DNA from: Metridium senile
Taxonomy: Eukaryota > Cnidaria > Anthozoa > Actiniaria > Metridiidae
DNA length: 64,000 bases
NCBI GenBank assembly: GCA_949775045.1
Contig: OX459102.1
Location: forward strand, 12,432,370-12,496,369
Reading direction: 5' to 3'
Below are positions 33,278 through 46,023 of the stretch, piece by piece. Under the pieces are notes generated by a model that was not told where the DNA came from, did not search any database, and saw only the letters and a list, made by a program, of their open reading frames with translations. Within the stretch, counting starts at the first letter, position 1. Every line of letters begins with the position of its first letter. A program made the position numbers and the translations under genes.

Positions 33278-36200
33278 GTCTGATGATGATATTGATATTA
33301 TTGATGACAAAGATGCTGATGATGATGATAATGATGATAATGATGAGTCTGATGATGTTGTTGATATCATTGATGACAAAGATGCTGATGATGATTATGA
33401 TGATGATAATGATTATGATGAGTCTGATAATGATATTGATATCATTGATGACAAAGATGCTGATGATGATGATGATGATGATTATGATGATGATAATGAT
33501 GAATCTGATGATGATGTTGGTATCATTGATGACAAAGATGCTGATGATGATTATGATGATGATAATGATGAATCTGATGATGTTGTTGATATCATTGATG
33601 ACAAAGATGCTGATGATGATGATAATGATGATAATAATGAGTCTGATGATGTTGTTGATATCATTGATGACAAAGATGCTGATGATGATAATGATGATAA
33701 TGATGAGTCTGATGATGTTGTTGATATCATTGATGACAAAGATGCTGATGATGATAATGATGATAATGATGAGTCTGATGATGTTGTTGATATCATTGAT
33801 GACAAAGATGCTGATGATTATAATGATGATAATGATGAATCTGATGATGATGGTGATATCATTGATGACAAAGATGCTGATGATGATTATAATGATGATA
33901 ATGATGAATCTGATGATGATGTTGATATTATTGATGCTGATGCTGATGATTTGATTTATTGATTTATTGATTTTTTTTTTTTTTTTTGCCATATAATAAA
34001 TTACAAGTTTGAAATTAAATATTACAGAAAAAGTGATGGCGAGAAGATTTAAAGAAGCCATAGGCTTTTCGAGTTAAATCTCCTCAACATTAATAAATAT
34101 TCGATTTATTTGAAGGGTATTTAAACATTATGGTCTTTTTTATGATATATGGATAGGAAAAAAATTAATTGATTTGCTACACATGTTACGTTATATATTG
34201 CAAAAGCTTATGATAAAGAGCTAATAGCTTTGAATGATAGATGTCTTTAATTTTTCTTTGAATGAGGAAAAAGTTAGAGCGCATGTAATATCTCTGTCAA
34301 GGGAATTATACAACTTAGGTCCCTGGACAGATATTGAAAACGTTCTAATGTTAGTACGGAAGGGAGGCAGTGAAAATAAACCAGCATTTCTAGTATTATA
34401 ACCATGAATTTGATTGTGTTTTAAGAATAAGTTAGTAAATCTACAAGGAAGTAATAATTTTGAATACAAATACATAAATTGTCCTAATTGAATTGATCGA
34501 ATATCGAGGAATTTAATTATTTTTAAAGATTTGAAAATAGGACCAGTGTGGTCATCATATTTAGATTTTTTATAATTCTGATCACACGTTTTTGATGACA
34601 AAGATGTTGATGATGATAATGATGAGTCTGATGATGTTGGTGATATCATTGATGACAAAGATGCTGATGATGATGACAAAGATGCTGATAATGATTATGA
34701 TGAATCTGATGATGATGTTGATATTATTGCAGTGACAATGATGCTGATGATGATGACAATGATGCTTATGATGATAATAATGATGAGTCTGATGATGAGG
34801 TTGATATTATTGATGACAAAGATGATGATGATGATGATGATGACAAAGATGCTGATGATGATAATGATGATGATAATAATGATGATAGGTAGACACTCTT
34901 AGTCTTATATAAGTAAAACATCCCAAGTTCGAACTTCACCGGCTATAACCTACCTGGAAAACATAAAGACCATAGTAATCCATCATATGAAAACTTGGTA
35001 CCAAAGAACATAACCCAAGAATGATACCTGTAAAAACACAGAAAAAGTATAAGTGTCTTATGTATAGTTTAGTAAACGAGCAGGAGTGTCTTATGTATAG
35101 TTTAATAAACGAGCAGGAGTGTCTTATGTATAGTTTAATAAACGAGCAGGAGTGTTTTAACAGGATTTAAACCACGCCGCGGCGAAGCCAAGGTTACGAA
35201 TTCTTTTGTCAATTTCTAATGAATTATTAATGAGTTTTTGAAAAATGTTATAGAATATGATGGTGATAATGATGATGATGATGATAACATCATCATTAGT
35301 GTAATGATAACAACGACGACAACGATGGTGTTGATCATAACGATGATGGTCAATCATTATTATTATGATGATGTGTCATCATGATGATGATGACGACAAT
35401 GATGATAATGAAGGCCGACAAAATGCTAGAGGAGGTTTAGAGAGGATTTTTATAATTCGGATTTTTATTTTAATTACAATAGACCTAATCGGCTAACGCG
35501 TTGCTATGTACGTTTCCACCCAATTTAAAACCTATGGAAATAAAAACTTTGGGGTGGAGGGGTGTATGGGGGGGGGGGGGGGGGGGGCTCCGGGGAAAAA
35601 GTACCGGGGATGCTCGTCGTATCTCTTAGGGGTAAAAATCAGCGATTTGGTATCTTTTAGGGTGTCGAAAAAGGAGAGAAGAGCTAATCGATATTCGCTT
35701 CTGATACATATATTAATATTATTAATTAATGTGGTATCTCGTAGGGGGTAAAATTCATCCAGCCACGCCCTTTTTGAAAGACTTCCGGTATCTTTTAGGG
35801 GTATTTTTGAAAATTTCCGACGAGCATCCCCGGTACTTTTCCCACGAGGATACGTCCTAGTGCCTGTACTTACTCGGTAGCCAGCATATGACAAAGACCA
35901 TCTGGTATAGACACGCCCACCTCCTTACTGACTTTTCTTGCTTATACTGAAGGCTTGTCATTATACCTGGGGGAAAAAAACAGGACATACTCGTATTTTG
36001 TAGCCTCCTTAGCAGCCGTCATTTGTGTCGGTCACTGATTTATGTCGGTCATTTGTGTCATTTTCAGACCGACACAAATGACGTGTGCTTTTTGTTTTGT
36101 TTGGTTGGTTGGTTATTTGGTTTGTGCTTTTATTTGTTTGTTTGTTTGGTTTGTGCTTTTGTTTGTTTGTTTGGTTTGCGCTTAAAAAATGTTTGTTTGG

Positions 36201-36721
36201 TTGTTTTGTTTGTGCTTTTATTTGTTTGTTTGTTTGGTTTGTTTGTTTGGTTTGTTTGTGTGTTTCATTCGTTGTGTGTTTCATTAATCTTTTTCGAAGC
36301 AATACATGAAATATCCCAGTGTGTGTGCTGTCGCTTCATAAAACCTTTATTCAAGCAAAGTAAGCTATATAGATGTTCTATAGTCTTACCTCTTGATTTT
36401 TGGATTTTTCTAAATGTAATGAGTACCAGAATATAGATAATCTAAAAGTAGATAAAAAATAATGACGATGGCAGTGATATAATAGCAATGGTAGTAGTCG
36501 TGATTACTAGAGATAATATTAGTAGAAGATCTAGAGATGTTTATAACAATGGTGGCAGCGCTCACGAATCATAATCATGATGATGATGATGATGATAATC
36601 ATGATGATGATGATGATGTTGGTGATGGTGATGGTGATGATGATGATAGTGATGGTGGTGGTGATGATGATGGTGATGATGACGGTGGTGGTGATGATGG
36701 TGGTGATGATGATGATGATAG

Positions 36722-36752
<31 letters not shown>

Positions 36753-36829
36753 GATGATGGTGGTGGTGATGATGATGTTGGTGATGATGGTGGTGATGAT
36801 AATGATGGTGATGATGATGATGATGATAG

Positions 36830-36860
<31 letters not shown>

Positions 36861-36871
36861 GATGATGATAG

Positions 36872-36902
<31 letters not shown>

Positions 36903-39900
36903 GATGATGATGATAATGATGATGATGATGATGATTATGATAATGATAGTGATGATGATGATGATGGTGGTGATGATGATGATGATGATGATGATAATAA
37001 CAATAATGGTAATAGTAGTAGGTTCTTGTACAGCGCACTATACATATGTCTCAGTGCACTCATATGAACAGTGATAAAATAATGGTATTGATGATGACGA
37101 CAATGATTATGATGGCAGTGCTGACAATGATGATGATGAAAATCGTGATATACCGAAGACAATGAAGAAAGTGGGTGGTGATGGTACTGATGATGAGGAT
37201 GGCGATGACATTGGTTGTGGTAATAATGATTTGTAATAATGATAATTATGATATTCTCTGAGTGCATAAATGTCTAAATTTTTACCATTACTGCCAACAT
37301 TGATGTACCCAATACACCCAGAAATATAAGTTGAAATACAACATTCCATTTCGGTTCTCTAGTTGGATCATCTTTTGTGGCCTGTAAAAAGGATTTCCAT
37401 TACACCAAATTGAAAATAATTCCCATATAAACAAATAAAACACCAAATAGGAACTACAATGTGATAGCTTCAACCGAAGCCACCCCAAACAAATATTAAA
37501 ACGAATAGTTTCCTTCACAGTTCCCTGTAAATTATCTCCTTCACAGTTCCCTGCACCATCTTGAAAGGTAGCTGGGTTTTGCATCGAAGCAAGACAAACG
37601 TTGAGCTTGCAATGATAGAGCCTTTTAACACCTCGCAGGACAATTATTCACATGTCTATATCATTGCAAATTCAATGTTTGTCTCGCTTCGATGCAAAGG
37701 CCCAGCTCCCTTTTTTGCCATTGGGGTTCTTGTGGAAGTCCTCTTCTCTGACTTTATGACACAGGAGGCCCAACTGGCTACTCACAGAGGAGGTTATAAC
37801 TGGTTGCAATGATCATTTGTTGTACTTACACTGCAGTTTGACACTCTGTAATGGAACACTGGGAGGCATCTACAACAGATAATGAACATCAATTACAGGA
37901 GCAGATCCATTGGGTTCTTGGGTGACGAGCCGCTCCCTTTGATGCCGCCCCCTTTCCATCTCCATCTTGAACAGCCCCCTTTTGTCAAATCTCCCTTATA
38001 AACCCCCTTTATGACACACCTTTCATACTACCTATTGAAAATCCCCTTTGATCATGCCCCCTTTACCATCTCCATTTTGAACAGCCCCTTTTTGTCAAAT
38101 CCCCCTTTTTAATTCCCCCTTGATGACACACTTTTTTAACTGTATGACATAGTACCTATTGAACATCCTCCTTTTGTCAAATTCCCCCTTTGACAAAGTT
38201 TCCTTAAAGGTTTGAAATCACCCATGCCACGACATTAGGGTGCTTTTAAAATTCCTGATGAGCAAACGATGGGTGACCCTCCTGAAATAAAACTATGCTA
38301 TCAAGGCTGAGTTGGGTCCAACAAGCTTGATCTAAGTACATATAACTATTAGTTTGGTATACTTACGTGCCACATATATCATCATTTAGAGAACCAGACC
38401 CAGCCTCCCCACTGTCAATAGCAAACAAACACAGTGTCACTGCCAATGGAACAATCCTGAAATAGACGAAATCATATATTTAACAAATTGCACATGGTTT
38501 TGAGTTGTCTGGCCTCTTATGCACCTATCAATGTCTTGCTCCAACGGGGGGAGTGTGGGCATACCCAGGGGCTATTGACATTTTTCATATCTTTTTGTCA
38601 ATAGTCCCTATCCTGGGAACGTCAAATTCATATACTTACTCATATATTTACTGTTGTGGACGCAGAACTTTGTGATGAAATTGTCAAAAGCAGCCCCAGG
38701 TGCGGGCAAAGTTTATGTTCAATAAAGTGGAACCACAAGCGTAGCGGTACTGTATTAGAGTGCCAATGAAAACACAGGGGGGGGGGGGGGGGGGGGGTCC
38801 GAATCCCATTTCCCAGTTTATATTTGGACCAAATCCCAGTCACAAATCACATAATCCCATCAGTTTTGCTCAAGTTGTCAATCCCATTCCCATTTTCTAT
38901 TGTTCTTTTATTTGTAAATCCCAGTCCCAGTGCATCCAATCCCATTTTCCCAGTCAAAAATAAGGCCAATCCCAGCTCCCATTTTACCCCTTCAGGACCC
39001 TCTATACAACCATGTTTCAAATTACTTTGCCTTTACTTACCAAGCACATGAGTACAGGCAGTTAAGCTGTGAAAATGTCTGAAACAAGAAAACAAGATGA
39101 GCTTCTTATCTATGGACCATAATTATAAAAAACATGTTTTTTCGTATTGAATGAAGAATGTCTTTCAGTGCTTCCTTTCCTCCATCCCTGTGTTAACAGA
39201 CCTCTTTACACTATTGGGAGGGTATGTGTGAAATAGATGTGAAAAGTATGTGAAAACCATGTGAAAACTTTCTACATGTGAAATGGCATGTGAAAAATTC
39301 CATGTGAAATATTAAATAGTGTGAAATAGCATGTGAAAAATATTAGAAAATTTTCACATGCATGTGAATAAGTCATCCTTTAGGATGACCATGTGAAAAA
39401 CATGTGAAAATCTAAAAACAAAAATCCACATGCATGTGAATATTTGATTCTCTTGCAAAACCATGTGAAAAGGTGTGTGAAAATTTACTTGAAAATTTTT
39501 CACATCCATATCAAAAGCATGTGAAATACATATAAGGGACTTACATCAAAATTTCACATGCATGTGAATAACAGTGAACCATCAAAAACATGTGAAATAC
39601 ATATAAGAGATTGACATCAACATTTCACATGCATGTGAATAACAGTGAACCATCAAAAACATGTGAAATACATTTTATGAGATTTTACATCAAAATTTCA
39701 CAATTTATTTTGTGAGAAAAATAATTACCCAGAAAATTATCAATATTTATAATATCTATACCTTGCAACCTGTAAGGCTGATTTTTAATTTAATATTCAA
39801 ATAATGGCAAATATAGTTATATATTTTCATATACTTAGTGAACATATCCACAGCTTTTTATGCCAGTCTTCCGAGATTTTTTGATATGTAGAATGACAAA

Positions 39901-42900
39901 TAACAAACAAAATATAAGTTTGAAGATTATGTTTGATGTCCTCATCTTATCATACCAAAAACAGACAAGAAAGGACTTTTATTTTATTTAGTTTTTAACA
40001 AAATTTTATAATCTCCCATATACTCCTTGTTTTTCAAATGACCTCAAATCAATAGTTTGGGCTCCCTGTGGTTAGTTCAGCCGAGAGAGGACTAGAATCT
40101 AGTTCAGTTTTGGCGGTCGCTTGTAAACTTCCAACGGACTTCATCATCAAGAAATGTGCTTTTTCTTTCTTAACACTCTTGAAAAGGACTCAAAAACGCC
40201 TATGAGAACTTTATAACTGTAGATGGAACTGTTTGATGTGGTTAAATTGAATGATTTGTTAAATTATTGTCTTTGAAGAGGTAAGAAACGGACATTGCTG
40301 AAACTGCTTAAGGCTTATATATTTCTTAGGTTTCATTTCTTTAATATCAAGTATAATTAAAGTTAATTTCATATACTGTACCTATTCTTTGCTTATAGAT
40401 CAACAACATGGTTGAATTCAAGAAGACTATATGTAACTGGTATTTTAACCGACTTATAACTAATGGGATATAAAACAGAGTTGTGTGCTCATGCCTGATC
40501 AGCTAGCTATATAAAAATTCTAATTTAATGTAGGGGTAGTGATGAGTGTGTGTATGGTAAAATACATGTTGAGATGTTAAAAGAAGTTACAGACCAAATT
40601 AAGCTTTCAAATGATAATTGCATAACAAATTGTAACATCACAAATATGTTATAACTGTTATTGTAATAGTCGTTATGTGCCATAATAAAATAAGTCTTAT
40701 TTTGAAACAAGTCTATCTTGATATATGTAGTCAAATTTCCATGGAAAACAAATCACAACTTTTTAGTGGGTTCTTTGTTGGTAATGATAAGTATATATAA
40801 TATCTCACGATCATGATCACTTGCTATACTAGCTATAAGTTAGTAACCACTTATTTTCACATCTAGTCTTTTTTTAAATAATTAAGCTTGCTTATGCGAT
40901 CTTTTACCTTGATGATTTCACATGTATTACACATGGTTACCAATGTATTTTCACATGCAAATGAATGTGGTCTTTTTAGGATTTCACATGTATTTCACAT
41001 GGTTTTGTGATATTTCACATGTTCTAGTGTTTTTTTTTGTGCTTACATGTATATATTCACATGTATTTCACATGGTTTCATGATATTTCACATGTTTTAG
41101 TGGTTTTTGTGCTTATATATTCACATGTATTTCACATGGTTTCATGATATTTCACATGTTTTAGTGGTTTTTGTGCTTATATATTTCACATGAATTTCAC
41201 ATGTTTTACCATGTGAAAAGGACTACATCGTTTCACATGGTTTTCACATGAAACTTTCACACATTTTTCACATGATCATTGTGTGAAAACTGTGTGAAAA
41301 CTGTGTGAAAATTTTCACACACTCTTCACATACTTTTCACATCTATTTCACACATACCCTCCCAGTAGTGTTACCACCATATGCAAATTGCCCATTTCAG
41401 ACCATGTGTCATTCCCTTGAGAATTGTTCTTTTATGATGAACGTGTTATACAGTACTTACCCGCTTATAAGAACCCATTTTTTCAAATTTAGCCTAAACG
41501 GGTTCTTATGTGAATGGTGTTTAGCGGAATTTTAGGCTATTTAGGTTCTTAAATGGGTTCTTATTTAATGAGAAATAGTTTATACACCCGTGGCTTGTAG
41601 AAGGGTGGCATGTATATTAATTTAATGCCAAAACTGGTCTGGCCTTTAGACAGTATGTGACCATGACCCATTTTAGTAGATATTTCAATTCTCAGTATCA
41701 GAAGTGTATACATGTTCAAGTTCACTACTTTTGAGTCATGTCTTTTCTTTTTGCCTGAAGATTTTTTGAGGTTCATTTTCTAAAATAAGAACCTGTTTCA
41801 AATTTTAGGCTAAATAGGTTCTTATGTAAATGGGGTCTAAATTGATATTTTTAGGCTAACAGGTTCTTAAATTGCAGGTTGCACACATACAAGTACAGCA
41901 TATATACAACAAGAGCCACCAACCTGTATGCCTGAGATATACAAAATCACTGGGGGGGACTCCCTTAGAAAATGGATAGGGGTGCTCGCCGGACCTTTTG
42001 GGGTTGAAAATAATACCCTTGTGTACCATTTAGGGTCCCGAACTGGCACCGCACCTTTTAGGGTCAGTTTTCGAACTTAAGATTATACATATTGAAAAAT
42101 TTTTATAGGAGGTCATACCTTTTAGGATCTGAAATCAGTATCTGAGTTAATTATGCGTACCTTTTAGGGTCATTTTCAAAACTGTCCGTCAAGCACCCCT
42201 ATCCATTTTTGAAGGGAGTCCCCCCCCCCGGGACAAAATCCTTCACTGTAAAGGCCTGGCTAAACTAGGATACATGTAGCGCGCTACATTGTCGCGCGCT
42301 ACATGTATCCTCAATGTTTCTCAGTTTAGCCAGCTCGAAAACATTGTAGCGTGCGACAAATTTTGTAGCCGGGACACAAAAAATGTTTCTGGGAGAGAGC
42401 AGAAACATTTCTTGTGTCCCGCTACAAATTTGGCGTGCGCTACATGCGAATGCGATGTATCCCAGTTTAGCCAACCAAGGCGACATGTCGCTCGCCAAAT
42501 TTGTCGCACGCTACAATGTTTTCGAGGTGGCTAAACTGAGAAACATTGAGGATACATGTAGCGTGCTACATGTATCCTAGTTTAGCCAGGCCTGTAGAGA
42601 CACGCTGACGACAATGTAGCGTGTGTGTAGCGTGCTACATGTATCCTAGTTTAGCCAGGCCTTAAGTTATGATTTTTTTTTTGTCAGTTGGACACCAGCA
42701 GTCATGTGCTGTGCATGTACTAGCTATCCACCGATGACCCGAGTCGACCCCAAGTTAACTTTGCATATTAATAACTCCATTAATAATTAATGGTTTTAAT
42801 AAGTATGATACATCAGAAAATTTTGGGTTTGAGTTCTGCTAAAAGGCAATTGCCATTTTTCTCATTTTAAGTATGTATTACATACCTCTTCCATTCTAGG

Positions 42901-45362
42901 GAAGTTTCTCCTGGCTAACTTTCCTGTCAGCTTTGAGTACACTTCATATCCATACAATGCAGTGAACAGAAAAGTATTCATATACAAACACTGCAAAAAA
43001 GAGATTTACATGCATCATATAACTATAAGATATATAACCACATGCATTCATTATCATCAGAAACACCATCATCATCAGCACTATCGCCATCCACACCATT
43101 GATCACCATCATCACAATCAACATTGTTATCAACATCACTATATATCATCATTTATAATCATCATCAGCATTATCATCATCATCAGCAGTACGATCATCA
43201 TCTTTATCTTCATCATCACTATCAACATTATCATTGACAGTCATCATCATCACTATATCGTCATTTTACATCATCAGCATTATCATCATCATCTTTAACA
43301 GCATTTATCTAAGCATTCCATTGTTGGTTGGAATATCTATTTGGTGAAAGTTTTTGTATCAACCATATTAAATTTGATTCATATTTAAGAAGCTGGACAC
43401 AAATTAACTTAATTTTTGTAAACTCCATAGACATGCAGATGCTTGGGCAAATGTTTTTTTGCAGGATATTTTTTTCCCATTCTAGGTATGTGCAGGAATT
43501 TTTTTTTCAACTTGCACAAATATTTTGTTTATTCAACCTTGATCTTTTCCATTCACATATAATGAAAATAAAAAGAATCAAACATTTGCAGAGATTATAT
43601 TGATCATATTCCCTATTGTCATTGGACCATTGTGTTTTTGGTGGCTGGCCGGTTCCAGTAGTTACACTGCAATAGACCCCTTTACCTTCCTTGTTTGTTA
43701 TCCCATTTCAGATCATGTGATCCTACCCTATCCTACCCTATCCTACCCTTGTTGATTCTTTCACATGTAAGGCTACTTTACACGGTAACTGACAATTTTT
43801 TGACCAGTCAAAAAAACATCCGCTTAGGGTTTCTGTTCACACGGGACCGCGCTAAACGTGCAATAATTTGGATGCCTTAAACCGGTCAAAACAAAAATAT
43901 TGTAATGATCGGTTTTGTGTGAACAGCATGTCCACGTCAATCTTTTGACCAGCCAAAAATTCATCCGGACCTGTGTAAACCTAGCCTAGAGATATAACAA
44001 GTTCATCATAAAAGAACAAATATTATCAAGGGAATGTCACATGGTCTGAAATGGGCAATTTGCATACGGAGTCAAAGAGGTCTATTTTTCACCAAATCTG
44101 ATCATTCAATTAATCATTATCATTATATTTTGATAGTAAAAATAATCAATGAGGCTTACACTTGAAATAGCTGTGACATACGAACAGAAAGTCCTTGTAG
44201 TTGAGGTAATACCCAATTTCAAGTAAGGTATAGCGCCAACGAACAGAACCAGAGATGCTGCAAGATCAGCCAAGGAGAGATGAAAGATTGGCCGTACCTT
44301 GCAGCATAGAAACAAAAACATGGTTAATGTCAGTAATCAAATAATGAATAAATAAATCATGAATGAATGATATCATTGGTTGAATGGTCAGAGATTGCAT
44401 AAAGGAAGTAATCAATTTATTAATTAATCAACAGGTGGATGGATGGATGAATGAATGCATGAATGAATTGAATAAATAACAAATTTATAATTAATGATTG
44501 ATTGATTGTTTGATGTTTGATTGATTGTTTGATTGATTGTTTGATTGATTGATTGATTGATTGTTTGATTGATTGATTCATTGATTCATTGATTGATTGA
44601 TTGATTGATTGATTGATAAATGAGTAAATGGATAGTGGATGGATGAATGGTTGGATATGGATAGATGGATGGAGAAATGAAAAAAACATGAAAATGAATG
44701 AATGCATGAATGAATGAATGGATGAATGAATGAAAAAATAAATGCACAAAGAAAGGAGTGAACGAGTAAATGAATAAATGAATAATTGAATGAATGAATA
44801 AATGAATAACTGAATGAATGAATAAGTGGATGAATGAATGAATAAATAAATGCATGAAGAAAGGAATGAACAAATGAATGAATGAATAAATGAATGAATA
44901 ATTGAATGAATGAATAAATACTGGATGAATGAATGGATGGATAAATGAATGAATGATCATAGCAATACCTCTGAATTGCTGATTTTTTTCTTGATGATGG
45001 CTGCAAAGACAATTGAGGCAGAACCGAGGATACTGTAGCCAAAAAAATATTATTATCTGCAACTTTTATGTTTTTGATTGACAACAGCCAAAGTCAAAAA
45101 TTGCAGTATTTCTATATTAATAACTTACTGATCAATCAACCTTAAGATTATATCAAATTACAAAAATTAGCAATTTGAAAACAATCAAAGCAGTTTTTAT
45201 AAATGTTGATTTATATTTATTCATTAACACATTTATTTGAGAACTAATTAGCTAGGGCTAGATCTCTTTATGTGGAGTACATGATCAAACACTTTCCATG
45301 TATATACCTTAAAATAGATGTTCCAATGTAAATTCCTCCAAGTGCTTTGAGCTAGCAAATCA

Positions 45363-45410
<48 letters not shown>

Positions 45411-45694
45411 TAAGTAAGTATATAAGTAAATAAATAAGTAAGTACATATTTTTAGGTAGGTATAATTATTAGTAGGCAATTAATAAGTGATTAAGCAAGC
45501 AAGTAAGCAAGTAAGTAAGAAAGCAAGAAGGCAAGCAATTCAATAGCCTGCGTTACATCCGGTTTATTCCCCGTAATAACCGTCTGCAAAATAATGAACA
45601 TATTCGTGTTCTGAGACCCCCAGCGAATAGCAGGAAAAATATATAATAGATGCTGATTGGCTGTTGACCTTTCAAATTCTAACGAGTCCTCCCA

Positions 45695-45744
<50 letters not shown>

Positions 45745-45970
45745 TAAGTAAATAAATAAGTAAGTAAATAAGTAGGTACATATAAGTAGGTAATTATTAG
45801 TAGGTAATTAAGTAAGTAAGAAAGCAAGCAAGTAAGTCAGCAAGTAATTATAATAAGCAAGCAAGCAAGTAAATAAGTAAGCAAGAAGGCAAGCAAAACG
45901 CGCAAGCAAGCAAGTATTAGTAAGATAGCAAGTAAGCAAGTAAGCAGGGTACAAGTATTAATTAGCAAAC

Positions 45971-46023
<53 letters not shown>

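Noticed and set aside
32686..33954. 422-residue Met-rich open frame (and 471-residue Ile-rich frame on the other strand)
   Set aside because: Both are translations of a GAT compound satellite inside a receptor intron; no protein-like composition and stops are absent only because the repeat lacks them.
36537..37074. Asp-, Met- and His-rich proteins
   Set aside because: Translations of a GAT microsatellite in different frames, located in a receptor intron.
44420..45084. His/Ser/Ile-rich proteins of 109-168 residues
   Set aside because: TGAA/GATT tetranucleotide repeats read in several frames between receptor exons.
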